Positions 39,460-51,392 of a stretch of DNA of 64,000 bases are shown one piece after another; positions within the stretch are counted from its first letter, which is position 1, and each line of letters begins with the position of its first letter. The DNA lies in the NCBI GenBank assembly GCA_016748015.1, contig JAAOMT010000034.1:272277-336276 (forward strand), in the 5' to 3' direction. Below the pieces are notes generated by a model. The model had not been told where the DNA came from, did not search any database, and was given only the letters and a program-made list of their open reading frames with translations. A program made the position numbers and the translations under genes. This DNA is from Geosiphon pyriformis (Eukaryota > Glomeromycota > Glomeromycetes > Archaeosporales > Geosiphonaceae).

Positions 39460-41500
39460 TCAGTCCTGTAACTGGTCTATGAAAGCAATTTCATAATGCC
39501 GAAGTGAAGAGACACTCTTGACATAATTTGATTCACCAAGAACAAGAGACATTGGGATTCCACCTTGACAACAAAAAGCACTAGTCAGAAAGCCACCCAA
39601 TGACAAATCACATCCAGAGAAAATATGCACCACACCTGCCAGAAAATTGTTTAGAGAATTAACTTTGACATGAACTGGACACTGTAATGGATGTAGCGGG
39701 CGCCAGCAAAAGACTTGCAGATCATGTGACTGGTAAGAAAATAGACGCCCCAAAATCCCAACAGAGTTCACGAAAGAAATGACCGAAGCCAACTTGCTTT
39801 CAGCTTGAACTTGCTCAAAAGTCTTCAAACCATACAGAGAGGGATGATGAATCACATCATTGGGGAAATCACGTGGCAAACCAGACTTAGATCTCAAGCC
39901 CTTATGAATCAAAGTGTCCCACTTTCTACAAGAACTAATAGGAACGTAACTGAACTGTATTCTATATTCAATGATAGGAAAGAGGACCGCCGAAACCAAA
40001 TATGAAAGTTGCTTATCAGATACTGTCTTTTTCAAGACTAAATTAGAAAAAAACTGGACATCAGAATGTGCCTTAGCCAAACTAGGCTTCGAAAGACCTT
40101 TAGTTAACAAATAGATCCCCAAATAGTGATGCAATTCCCCCTTCTTGGCAATAGAAATAGGTGACCCACTGATCAGCAAAAAGGAAGCTGTACCATCACA
40201 ATTGATGGGAATGGCAACAGTCTTATCATTATTAATTGAGATGTCATTGATATTGAAAAATTCACTAGCAACATTGAGAATGTGTTGTGTGGCACTTTGA
40301 CTGCTGCCAACCCATATAGTATCATCAACAAAGACACCCGCTGCAAAAAATAAAGATACACCAGTCCGAGACTCAGCATGATCACATCCAGAAATAAAAT
40401 GAGAATTCAATCTATAGCCACACCCATCTGCCTATCTCTTAACTTCACACAAAAGGGGATCATAAAATATGCACCAGAGAAGTGGTGAGAATACCTCCCT
40501 CTGGTCCAAGCCATCATGCATCACATACCCATTCATTAAACCAAAATCCATCATAACTCTGTTAACGCGACCACTGTAGATGCCGCCAAAGAACCTAATG
40601 AACCTGCTACACATCTTTATCCTAACCAAACTGTCCTGAAGGTGTTCCCACCCAACAGAATCATAAGCCTTCCGCATGTCTTGCAAGACCAACCAGAGTT
40701 CACGATTCTTCTTCAAAGCATCCTCAATAACTAAACCAATGGCAAAAATGGGAGACTGTGTTGTCATACCCTTTAAAACCGAAAAATTGTCCCCACGCAG
40801 AACATCAAAAGTACTACAAGCCAACGAGATCCTATCTGAAAAAATCTTGAAAAGAATCTTGCAGGCAGTTTTAATCAAGGCAATAGGTTGGGTGTTTGTA
40901 AGAACTCCTTCTCACTCATATGGCTTAGGGATCATTGAGACCCAGGCTTCCTTCCAAGCACTAGGTATTGACTCATAAATCAAACAAAAATTTAAAAGCA
41001 CCAAAAGCATGTCCAAAATTAATCTGTCACAGTGTTTCCAGAGCTCGTTTGAAATCTCAGAAAAACCAGCAGTCTTGCCTTCAGACAGACCAAAAACCAC
41101 ATTGAACAATTTATTGAAACCAATAGGACACATTATACCAGAAAATACACTATCGAAAACATGTTCCAAAGGTTTGTACTGGTAAAACCAAATATTGGAG
41201 ATATTTGGCACCACCTTGTGCTTCCTGGTCTAGCCTTTCATGATCCCATCCACCCTAGCCTTGACTGAGCTGGGCTCTAAAATCAACTTGTCACCCACAA
41301 TCAGATAATCCAGTACCACTTTGTGAAAAGGACACTCCAAAACACTCCTGATAGTATGACCCTTGTCTGATTCGAAACTTTCTATTCTTCTATCAATAGC
41401 CACCCTGATATGGAATTCCTTAGCACATTTGGATTCCAACAACTTAGCAGAGCGGTAAGACTTCCTTGTCTTAGCCAAAGCCAACTAAATCCTGTTAAAA
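39460..41500 (-). pseudogene. LINE copy B reverse transcriptase
   Basis: Fingers: SEGKTAGFSEISNELW and WVSMIPKPYE (40912-41214). Palm motif A: DMRKAYDSVGWEHL and DGLDQREVFSPLLW (40432-40878). Catalytic box: VFVDDTIWVG (39460-40410, Asp pair at 40326-40321), followed by INNDKTVAI. Motif A Asp and the FVDD pair are all present. Three breaks separate the pieces (about 41220, 40890 and 40420), the last between the finger/palm piece and the catalytic box. Confidence 0.9.
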
Positions 41501-41559
41501 CTGGAGCTTGAAAGAAATAAAGACTTTACTACTGAAGCACTATTGACATCGAGCTTCTC

Positions 41560-42636
41560 TCATGTATTCAATAACGACACAAATTCCACACTAGACAACA
41601 AATGAGATGCCTTAACCAGCTTGGATACCAGCAACTCAAGCTTGTGAAACCTAGAAGAACTCTTGGTAAAAATCTCATCATAACCCTTAAACCATTTCTT
41701 TTTGAATGTTCCAATTGCTGAGAGAACTATTACTTTGTGTACAATATCCCACATAGCATCCAAATCTGAAGATTCTGCAGAAGCAGTGAAATCCCTCGAA
41801 AACATTAGGCCATTGGCCAACATAGCATCCTTAAAATTGTTCCACCCTTTCTTGCCAGCATTCCCGAAATCAAACTTCCAATGATCTTTATTAGCCTGCT
41901 TGCATATCAAATTCAGCTGAGAGTCAAGCAAGCCACCCAAACCCACAGAAACAGAAACAGCTTTATGATCAGTATCAAAAAAGTCCTCGACCCCAGTCAC
42001 ACCACAATCCACTACAACATTGATCAAGCTCGAAGAGACGAACATATAGTCAATGGTCTTGACAACACCACGAGAGTTACCCCATGTTGGCATCTTTGCA
42101 AGCACACTTTCACCCAAGGCATTAACTAGACCCAGATCAAAGCACTTTTTGAAACTGGCACTCTTACGAATGCCATCCTTATTGAAGTCGCCACTCAAGA
42201 CCACAAAAGAAGATTCATTTATCGCCTTAGCAATCAAAAAATTGATGTCACCAGCCTGTGAGAATCGGACACTTGAAGAGGCACCAGTATAGAGATCCAA
42301 AACAGAAACCGAAAGTTTATTTTTGAAGAGAAGTCTGACAGAGAGGAGCCAGCCAGGCACCTCAGAAACCTTGAAAACATGTCTTGCCAAAGAAGAATTC
42401 ATGACAATTAACACCTTAGCACCCAAAAAACCAGAATTCAGACCAGAAGTAAAAACCCGAACACCATCAAATTTGTTGGCCAACCATGGACAAACTTTCC
42501 CTTTAAGCTTTGACTCAGTAAAAATAGAAACTAAATTGCCCATATTCCTATGCCAATGAATGACATCATCTTGCTTTACAGGATTGTTCAACCCACAAAC
42601 ATTACACGTAGCAATTTTCCACACCAAACCACTCAT
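41560..42636 (-). CDS. LINE copy B APE-like endonuclease (start of ORF2)
   Basis: The start ATG at 42636-42634 overlaps the ORF1 stop TGA (42635-42633). One open frame of about 359 residues carries every expected motif: IATCNVCGLNN (Asn), FTESKLKGK (Glu), LDLYTGAS (Tyr), LSGDFNKD (Asp-x-Asn), KTIDYMFVSS (Asp) and DTDHKAV (Asp-His). APE-type enzymes nick the target to expose a 3' primer. The frame stops at about 41560, before RT, so ORF2 is not continuous, but the endonuclease domain itself appears complete. Confidence 0.88.
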   Translation of the reverse strand: MSGLVWKIATCNVCGLNNPVKQDDVIHWHRNMGNLVSIFTESKLKGKVCPWLANKFDGVRVFTSGLNSGFLGAKVLIVMNSSLARHVFKVSEVPGWLLSVRLLFKNKLSVSVLDLYTGASSSVRFSQAGDINFLIAKAINESSFVVLSGDFNKDGIRKSASFKKCFDLGLVNALGESVLAKMPTWGNSRGVVKTIDYMFVSSSLINVVVDCGVTGVEDFFDTDHKAVSVSVGLGGLLDSQLNLICKQANKDHWKFDFGNAGKKGWNNFKDAMLANGLMFSRDFTASAESSDLDAMWDIVHKVIVLSAIGTFKKKWFKGYDEIFTKSSSRFHKLELLVSKLVKASHLLSSVEFVSLLNT

Positions 42637-44429
42637 TGAGAAAAAAGTAGAGGAAGAGCACCACCTGCCAAAGCCAAACCATCCAAGCACACCGATAGGC
42701 TCATGACCAAAGCAGAGAGACCTTCCAACATGTTTTCCAATTTCACAACCTCAGGTGAGGCAGTTGAATCTGTAATGGCAGCAGTCTTGTCACTAGTGAC
42801 ATTATCCAAACCCACTCCTATCACTATATCCTCCCCTTGATTCTGTGATGGGAGGGTTACTGGCAGCTGACATCCAGGGCTAGACTGGGAAACTGCCGGC
42901 ACAAATGAGTCTAACCTCTTAGCCAATTCACCAATTTGTTCCACAAGGCTGACAAAACTGCTCTCAATATTCTTCAAATGGTCTTCCAATTCACCACTAA
43001 CAGTTGGGAGAGGTTTGCCATAAGATACGGAACCAAATTGAGCTGAACCACTAAATGTCGCTAACAGAAGTAGTTTACCAACCACAGAAGCCCAGGTTTT
43101 TTCACCGAAAGCCAAAGGGCGGGAAACAGAGGCAGATTTTTTTTCATATATCTTAGCCAGACGGAGCTGATCCTGAGCTGAGAGAGGAGCTTTTTTGCTC
43201 CTAAGACTTGAGGATGCACCAGCAGTACAACAAGCGAGAGAAGTATGACCGAAATTTCTGCAAATTGAGCACAGTACAGTGGTCAAACAAGACCAATAGA
43301 GACCAACGCCTTTTATAACAGGAGTGTTTACCATTGCCTGAATAAGGCTACCCTTAGAATTGAAACACACAGTGGCACAGCATGTCTGGATATAACTAAC
43401 AGAGTTGCGTTCAATAACACATGTTTTCCCACCAACCAAACTAATGAAGTCCCAAAGATCATAAGCGGTGGTGCCCATAAGGAGAGTATAAAGCAAAGCC
43501 CTGAACTCATCTCTGGTGTCTCACGTTTGTTTGTTAACATCAGCCCGGGCCACATGCACTGTATTTTTCTCAATAAGGACAGACCACTTAGCCGCCAAGA
43601 GATCAGTCTAAATTTGATTTTCCAATTTGATGATCACCTTTTACCATAGACCCACCAACTACATTTTGATCGACTTAATAAGCCCAAATTCAGAAATGGC
43701 TGCATCCACTGCCTTGATGGAAGTTTGCACAGAAATTTCTTTCAACACAATTGCCCAATTTGTACGATTGTTAATGGGGTGCTTAAGATTGGTGTTTACC
43801 ACAACACCACAATTATTTGCCAATTGAACAGCCATCATCATCACCTTTTCGGAAGTGAAAGATGCCCAGATGATTCCACCAAATTTTGAGGGAGCAGAGA
43901 CCCCCCCAAAACCATTCACACCTGAGAAAATTTTTCTGACAAAGTTCAAATTCTCCTGAGATGATTTCTCAGCAACAGCCACGAGATCAATATCCAAAGC
44001 AAAGGACTTGCGAACAGGCACTTGAACGGATGGTTTGATAGGCAAAAGGGGTGAGAGAAGGAAAGAACCATTTAACACGTCATCGTTTATATTAACAGTA
44101 CCATAATCAATCACACCCAGAGGCTTCCCTAACACATTCTTGGTCTTTACATGCAAACTCTTAGGCATTTGATCAGAATCCCCTCCTGTGAAAGCACCAT
44201 TCTCACTATAGTCAACACTGGTTTCCTCAACCAAACACTCCTTCTCCATGTCAATACTCTCAGATTCAGTAGTGTTACCCGCCTCAGAACCCCATGAATA
44301 ATTACCAAGAGCTTTATCAGCAACCACTCTATTATCAACACTTTCCAATACACCACCTTTTCTCTTCTTCCTTGATGCAACTGTCTTAAAACCACTCTCA
44401 GAACCAGAAACTTTGGTAGCCTTCTTCAT
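42633..44429 (-). pseudogene. LINE copy B ORF1 with intact CCHC knuckle
   Basis: The start Met at 44429 (MKKATKVSGSESG) is followed by a basic RKKRKG patch and an acidic/Ser segment, then KSFALDIDLVAVAEKS. The first frame ends at 43659. The second (43496-42633) contains GGKTCVIERNSVSY, the zinc knuckle CSICRNFGHTSLAC (C-x2-C-x4-H-x4-C) and KTWASVVG. Between 43496 and 43659 there are stops including one where copy A and copy C have a Trp/Gln context. It is the RNA-binding coat protein of the element by family analogy. Confidence 0.88.
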
Positions 44430-44564
44430 AACAGCAATAATAGAGCCAACAGTGGCCTCGTAATCGAAAAATGGTTTTGATTTATTGTATTGAATAGTAA
44501 AAAACTTTTTTCGAAAAAACTTTAGACTCTTTTTTGGGAATTTTGGACGAAGGAAAGAAAGAAG

Positions 44565-44610
44565 TTTTTTTTTTTAATTTTTTTTTTTTTTTTTTTTTTT
44601 TTTTCTAATG
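44565..44610. repeat. Poly(T) tract upstream of LINE copy B
   Basis: A run of about 36 T broken by two A (44569-44604). On the minus strand it is a poly(A) directly before the 5' end of copy B, perhaps the tail of whatever element lies upstream or part of the insertion scar. Confidence 0.75.
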
Positions 44611-45333
44611 TTTTTTTAAATTTAAAAATAATAACAATAAATTATTAATAATGATAAATATTTGAAAAATAAGAAATAAAACAAGTATAATTATTAATTT
44701 GAAAATTATATTATTGATTTCAAAAACAGTACAGCTAAAAAAAAATTAACTAATTTGGTTTTAAAAGAATTTCTTAAAATAAAAACTTTTTTTTAATTAA
44801 AAAGAAAAAAAATCTGAACACTATTTTTTTTAATTAATACAAATTAGTTACTAAGAATAATAGTAACAGAAAACAAGTTTTTAAAATTAACAATAATATA
44901 TTCTTACAAATAAATAAGTTTTAATTTAATAAAAGTAATAACACTAAAAATACCAAAAACATTTTTTATGTTATCAAAAAATATATTAAAAAAAATATTA
45001 CAAAATATGACAGAAATAAAAAAAAAATCAAAAGTTATTATAAAAAATTTTGCAATTTTTTTTTTATTTAGTTTAACAAGTATAATCCAATCATTATCTA
45101 GAAATTAAGAACAAATTAAGTGTCTCAGGCTAAATATAATTCACATATTTCTTACATGTAACCAGCTACTCAAGCCAGTTCAGACTATACTATATTAATA
45201 TAATGAAAGTAAATTTATTTAAAGCCAATATTCTCTGAATTATATCAAATAACTAAATACTATAAGAGACTAATCCAACCAGCCATTCAGCTATTTTCAA
45301 GAAATTAATCTTAATACTATTAGACTTATGTGT

Positions 45334-47552
45334 TCAAAGAAACATCAAACTAGAAAATATATTATCATCAACACCAATTGGAAAATTTGAGTTACCAAAC
45401 ATGTCTATATTTTCTATACAACACTTTTTTTTCAATGAAACTACCTTTTTCCTCAACTTATTGATAACTTTGCTAAAAAAATCCAGATAAATCATAAGTT
45501 TATTAACTCTAAGACTAAGAACATTGCTCAAAACCAAATGACCACTAATAAACTGTTTAAATGTTGTAACCAAAGAGCCAATAGGCTTAACAATATACTC
45601 AATCAAAACAGAAAACTTAGTCAAATCAGATTTTAAAGAAAACAAATAAGATAGCACCAAAGGATTACCAACAACAATTGAAAAAAAACAAAAAACAACA
45701 AAAGTGGAAATCCAAAAAAGCTTAAAAGAACAGAAATTTTGGCATAAGATTTTATGTTCACAAAACATAAAACAAATATCTTGAGAGTCTTTAAAAGAAA
45801 AAGCAGAAACATCTCACAATTTACAGTCAAGTGGCCTATTTCTTAACACCTAAAACAGTATTAACAACCAGGTGTTTTTCATTAGATATGACACTTTTTT
45901 AGTGTATCAGTTTTAACAATAATAACATTCAGATCAATTTAAGATTCAAATATAACCAGAACAAACTGAGAATAACAACCAGAATCAAGAGAGTAAGGAA
46001 TAAAACATGTCTGACTACCAATCTAAGAAACCATATCACTAATTTTAAAAGCAGTATAACCAGAAAAAAAGTTAACTAGCTTGGCCTTAAACTTATTACA
46101 AAACAGAATAGTTTTATTTTGATTTACTAAAAGAAAGATTCTAATACTATTTTTGTTTACTAAAACTGATTAATAACTTAAAGCAGACACAGCAGAGTCC
46201 AACTTTTCAAAATAAACAATCACATATTGCCAAACACCAATAGGCTTCAGCATAATATGAGCAATACTATCAAACAAACTGAGAACTGTCTTAATATCAG
46301 CAGCAAATACACTCAAAAGCACATCATACAATACAACAGCAACAGAAGAGGAATCCAATTCAGAAACTACTAAAGATTTGGCAATTTTAAGAGTGGCTAA
46401 GCAAACAAAACTCATAAGCTTAACCAAAAATGCAGCTTTCAAAAATACTTGAAAAGCAAATTCCATATAAAAGAGTTTTACATTGTTCTTTGACACCAAC
46501 TTTACATCCAGAAAACCATGTATAGACTAAAAAACAGTCTTAACATAAGCCAATTTGATTTTAAAAGTAGCACCAAACACTAGAGTAGAAACTATTTACT
46601 TAGCAAACTTTTGACAACTAGTAATAGTTTTTTAAACACCACTAATGACAGCACCAAAAACCAGAGAAGAAAATGAATTAGTTTTTATTTAGTCAGCCCA
46701 ATTCACAAGAACAGATAGCACTATAGAAAATAGTTGTTTTGCTTTTAAAATTAGCAATAATCTGCTAAAAAACATTATATTTGACAACACAACCAGTGGT
46801 TGATCTTGGCCCATTTTGAATAATGTGCCAGATAATACTATAAAGATCTTACTTAAGATCTTATCAGAAACCACAAAGGGTTTCAATGTAACAATAGTAA
46901 AAGCAAGTGACTGCTTCTACTTTTCTGAACTTTTGGTTTTTTTGACCATTTTTTTTAAAGAGGTAGTGTTAACAGCACTAGATATTAAAGCTATGGAAAA
47001 GAAAACCAGCTTGTTTACTAATCTATTATTGAAAACTTTTGGGCTCTTAATTGGAATAGAGACAACACTAGAACTAATCCAAGTGTGTCTCTTTGAAAGA
47101 ACTTTGACTGGTAAAAAACCAGCCAAAGATGAAAAAGTTGCTTTAGTAACTACCAAAGGCAGCTTTTCATGATTATTAGGTAAAAAAAAGGCTTCTAAAA
47201 TGTTCTGTCTGATTGCTTTTACAACAGAGAGAGCTTTTTTGGTTGAAATTTTATTAGATATCTTAAGAAAGATATCAGGTGCAACTTTTTTACTCTTTGC
47301 TTTAGTTGTGGTCATAAAATTAAAGAGACAAAAAATTGCAATCTTAAGTATAATTAAAAAGAAAAAATTATTAATAAAAACTTTAATAATAATAACCAAA
47401 AAACTTTTAAAAACAAAATATACATAAAACAATTTAATATTGTTTTTGAAAACTAACTTAAATTTAACAAAACCAAGCAGTAGATAAAACAAAAAATTAA
47501 CTAAGACCAATTTAATTTTAAAAATAACATTAAGCATTAGAATAAAAGCCAT
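45334..47552 (-). pseudogene. Decayed ORF1-like protein of the minus-arm element
   Basis: Pieces in order: a KKVAPDIFLKISNKISTKKA basic region (46917-47552), a middle part with DQPLVVLSN and VNWAD (46689-46886), the VSKNNVKLFYMEFAFQVFLK / LKIAKSLVVSE / QYVIVYFEKLDSAV block (46170-46499), and a C-terminal part with SFFGFPLLLF and ISGHLVLSNVLSLRVNKLMIY (45334-45830). The last block of 46170-46499 has the alternating pattern of an RRM-like fold. Stops fall where Trp or Gln codons are expected. Long hydrophobic runs are likely mutation products. Confidence 0.65.
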
Positions 47553-48310
47553 TTATTCAAAAAAATTTTAATGATTAAAAATTGTTTTTTAAGAACTACC
47601 AAAAACAATACCAGAAACAAAGAAGTAAAAATTGATTCAATTTCTATTTAATTAACCCAATTTTTAAGATTAAGTAATCTAATAGATTGTTTTGCTTTTA
47701 AAACTGACAATAATCTGCCAAAAAACACCACATTTAATAATATAGTTAGTGATTAATCTTGACTTATTATAGAAAATATATTGTTATTATTGTTGTCTAT
47801 ATTAAGAAAAAAACTAGTTATTACTAAGAAAATTTTATTTAAAACTACAAAAAAGTTTAATATAACAATAATAAACACAAATAACTATTGTTGTTTTTTG
47901 GACTTTTTGAATTTTTTGGCTATTTAAAAAGTAATAATAGTAATATTAATGATAATAGTAAAGAAAACCAGTTTGTTAATTAGTCTGTTGTTAAATACTT
48001 TTGGGCTTTTAAAAAAATAAAAACAATATTAAAATTAATTTAAATGTGTTTTTTAAAAAAAATTTTGATTAAAAAAGAATTACCAGCTAAAGATAAAAAA
48101 TATGTTTTAGAAGTTACCAAAAGCAGTTTTTTACTATTAATATTTAAGAAAAATATTGTCAAAACATTTTGTTTAACTGCTTTAACAATAAAAAAATTGT
48201 TTTTTGTTAAAATTTTATTAATTATTATAGAGAAAATAATATTTAAAACTTTTTTATTCTTTGTTTTAGTTGTGATTATAAAAATAAAAAATAAAAAAAG
48301 CTATTTTAAT
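46500..48310 (-). repeat. Tandem duplication, period about 960 bp
   Basis: Landmarks repeat in the same orientation about 960 bases apart: cttttgggc at 47036 and about 48000, the gacaataatctgcc(a/t)aaaaacac motif near 46745 and 47705, and ttaccaaaggcag against ttaccaaaagcag. The distal unit (47470-48310) is more AT-rich than the proximal one. Confidence 0.7.
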
Positions 48311-48320
48311 TGTATTATAT

Positions 48321-49072
48321 TGTTATGGGTTGGAGTAACAAGCTAACAGATAGCAAAAGAAAACAGAATTGTAGAGTAATAAAAGTAATCAAAGAGAATT
48401 TAACTTCAAAGAACGAATTAAATGAATATAGATTCAATGTGCGAGATCAGTCTCATAAAATATTTCAGTTATTATACTTTTCAAAAGATAACCAGAAATC
48501 TAAAGGTAGAGAAATAGTCTGTATTGTCAACAAATAATCACACCTGGTATAATTTTATGTCTCACATCGGTGCTCTTAGAATTCAATATCAGGTATTAGA
48601 TGTATTCTTCAGTTATGTTTTATTTAATAATCTTCAAATGCTGCAATTACATGTTTCAGAAAAAGGTTAAGGAATAACCAACAAGTGATTTTTTATCCCA
48701 AGATATTTGGATACTTAAAGGTAAAGAAAGGAAAATCTAGTGATAAGAGAAAGATTAAGATGAAAGTTGTTATTTTATTTATTTAATTTTCTTGATTTCT
48801 TACATACTTTTCTACAGCTAAGAGATTCATCACTTATATAGCTATCAAAAATGGTCAATAATCAGATTAACAACTAGGTCAATGATCAGATCAATAATCA
48901 GGTCAATAATCAGGTCATTAATCAGGTCAATGATCAGGTTAATAGTCAGGTTAACAATCAGGTCATTAATTAGATCAATAATCACTTTCTAAAAATAGAG
49001 TGGCTAATTTATATGATATTAGTGGCTAATACATGTGATAATTAATAAGAAGTATAAGTTTTAACCATAATA
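48321..49072 (-). repeat. Solo LTR of the gypsy-1 family (752 bp)
   Basis: It starts TGTTATGGGTTGGAGTAACA and ends ACCATAATA, matching both gypsy-1 LTRs along its length, with eleven 12-bp units at 48854-48985. No internal gypsy sequence adjoins it. Flanks are ATAT (48317-48320) and ATAT (49073-49076). A solo LTR normally results from recombination between the two LTRs of a full element. Confidence 0.9.
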
Positions 49073-49099
49073 ATATTATTAATATTATAAAAAAATTTT

Positions 49100-51392
49100 T
49101 ATTAAAATTGTTATATATGTTTTTATTTTATTTTTTATTAATTATATATAATTTACTTTTTTTTAAAAACTAATCTAAACTCTATTTATTGTTATTAGAA
49201 TCTTTTTTAAAACTATTTTTATAATTATTTAAAGTGTTTTTTTAAAGCAAAGAGTAAAAAACTGTATCTAATATTTTTTTTAAGATATTTAATAAAATTT
49301 TAATTAAAAAAGTTCTTTCTGTTATAGAAGCTGTTAAACAAAATGTCTTAAAAATTTTTTTTTAAGTAGTAATAATAAAAAACTGTTTCTAATAGCTATT
49401 AAAGCATTTTTTTTCTCTTTGGCTGGTTTTTTACCAGTCAAATTTTCTTTAAAAAAACATATTTAAATCAGTTTTAATATTGTTTTCATCCTTACTAAAA
49501 GTTTAAAAGTTTTTAATAATAGATCAATTAACAAGCTGGTTTTTTCAATCATTGTTATTATATTTAATATTATTAGTACTATTTTTTGAAAATAGCCAAA
49601 AAAGTCAAGAATTTTAAAAAGTGAGAGCAGTTACTTGCTTTTGCTATTATTAAATTAAATTCTTTTGTGGTTTTAAATAAAACTTTAAATAAAATCTTTA
49701 TTATATTATTTAATATATTGTTTAAGATAAATTAAGATTAACCATTAACTGTATGATATCTTTTGACAAATTTTTATTGGTTTCAAAAGTAAAACAACAG
49801 TTTTCTATTGGATTATTTGTTTTTAGAAACTGAACTAACCAAATAAAAACTGATTCATTATTTTTTTTTTGGTTTTTAGTATTGTTTTTTGAAAAATTAT
49901 AATCAGTTATTAAAAATTTACTGAATAAGTAGTCTTTACTTTAATGCTTAATACTACTTTTAAGATTAAATTGGCTTATATTAAAGCTGTTTTTTAGTTT
50001 GTATATGGTTTTTTGGATGCAAAATTGGTTTCAAAAAACAATGTAAAGCTTTTTTATATAAAATTCACTTTTTAAAAGTCTTTAAAAACTGCTTTTTTGG
50101 TTGAGTTTACAAGCTTTATTTATTTGGCTATTTTTAAAATTGCCAAATTTTTGGTGGTTTCTAAGATTGGTTCTCTTTTTGTAATTGTTGTATTATATAA
50201 TATGTCTTTAAATATATCTATAACAGTATTTAATAAATTTAATAAGATTATTTATGTTATGTTAAAGTCTGCTAGTATTTAACAATATGTTGTGATTTAT
50301 TTTAAAAAGCTGGATGCTATTATATCTGCTTTAAATTACTAATTAATATTAATAAATAAGAATAATATTAAAATTTTTTTTTGTTAAATTAAAATAAGAC
50401 TATTTTGTTTTGTAATAGATTTAAAACCAAGTTAGTTAACTTTTTTTTTGGCTGTACTGTTTTTAAAATTAGTAATATAATTTTTTAAATTAGTAATCAG
50501 ATGTGTTTTATTTTTTGCTTTTTTAATTTTGGTTATTATTTCCAGTTTGCTTTGATTATATTTAAATTTTAAGCTGATTTAAATGCTGCAATAGTTAAGA
50601 CTAATACACTAAAAAAATGTTATATCTAGTAAAAAACCTCTAATTGTTAGAATTGTTTTAAATATTAAAAAATAAACTATTTGGCTATGAATTGTAAAAT
50701 ATTCTTACTTTTTTTTTTCAAGATTTTTAAGATGTTTATACTATGTTTTATAAATGCTAAATTTTATGTCAAGACTTTTACTTCTTTGAGTTTTCTTAAA
50801 TTTTTATTTTTAATAACTTTTACTTCTTTTTTTGAAATTGTTAATAATTTTTTGGTTTCTTTACAATTAATTTTTTTAAAATTAATTTGGCCAAATTGAC
50901 TATATTAGTTGAATTTATTACTAAATTTGTTGGTTTTTTGGTTATTGTATTTAAACAGTGTTTTTAGTTTTAAAGTCAATAAAATATTAATATATATAAG
51001 TACTTTTAATAAAATTATTAGTAAGTTAAAGCAGAAAATAATTGTATTAAAAGCTGAATATAATTATAAAAATATTAATATAATTAGTTTCTATGTAAAT
51101 TTGTTTACTGTTAATAATGATGTATTTTTTAATTTGTTATTACTTTGAAAACATAAATTAATGTTTTAAAAACTGCTAAATAATTGGTTAAATTGGTTAA
51201 TAATAGTGTTATATTATTTGAAATTATTTAAATAATATCTTTTTTGAATAAGTTTTTTTTTAAAATATCAATATAATATAGCCCAAATTGGCTTAAGTAA
51301 CTAATTACATATAAAAAACACATAAACTGCATTTAGTTAAGACTCTTAGTTTTGGTTATGTATATTAAATAGTAATTGGATTGTACTTATTA
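49100..51392 (+). mobile_element. ORF1-only LINE-like element, plus arm, strongly decayed
   Basis: Plus-strand mirror of the minus-arm element. The block at 50097-50282 plus the following bases (LKIAKFLVV-type, ending QYVVIYFKKLDAIISAL after one stop) matches 46170-46499, and 50681-51148 matches the C-terminal parts at 45334-45830. The 3' tail lies at 51272-51392. It is more AT-rich than its counterpart, with stops in every region. Confidence 0.65.
51272..51392 (+). repeat. LINE-type 3' tail of the plus-arm element
   Basis: It reads AATTGGCTTAAGTAACTAAT, then ATTGGATTGTACTTATTAAA and an A-rich run, colinear with 45200-45060 (minus) and with the tail of LINE copy B. Confidence 0.7.

Larger units (their letters stand above)
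37829..44560 (-). mobile_element. LINE copy B, best preserved copy in the window
   Basis: Minus-strand order: ORF1 with CCHC, endonuclease, RT, RNase H, then a 3' tail ending in an A-rich run. Catalytic motifs of endonuclease (GDFN, IDYMFVSS, DHKAV), RT (FVDD) and RNase H are present. The remaining lesions are a handful of stops and frameshifts, near 38865, 40420, 40890, 41220, 41500 and between 43496 and 43659. It is visibly richer in G+C than its relatives and is the natural reference for reading the decayed copies. Confidence 0.92.
45060..48310 (-). mobile_element. ORF1-only LINE-like element, minus arm
   Basis: Minus-strand sequence reads as a decayed ORF1-type protein (47552 to 45334), then only about 130 bases later as the 3' tail (45200-45060) ending in TAAATAAAAAAAAAA. 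No endonuclease or RT lies between. The same arrangement occurs on the plus strand at 49100-51392. It resembles ORF1-like proteins I remember as numerous in Rhizophagus genomes (recall, unchecked). Much of its upstream part is duplicated in tandem (46500-48310). Confidence 0.65.

Noticed and set aside
44565-44610. Poly(T) tract as a transcription terminator
   Set aside because: No RNA polymerase III gene lies upstream; on the LINE strand it is a poly(A) next to an element boundary.
45334-45830. Hydrophobic frames as membrane proteins
   Set aside because: The same positions in less decayed copies are Ala/Ser/Pro-rich in pattern. Mutation of these codons to Val/Phe/Leu creates false membrane segments.
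46816-47172. Plus-strand open frame of 118 codons
   Set aside because: It is antisense to the ORF1-like pseudogene, whose minus-strand translation matches the other copies.
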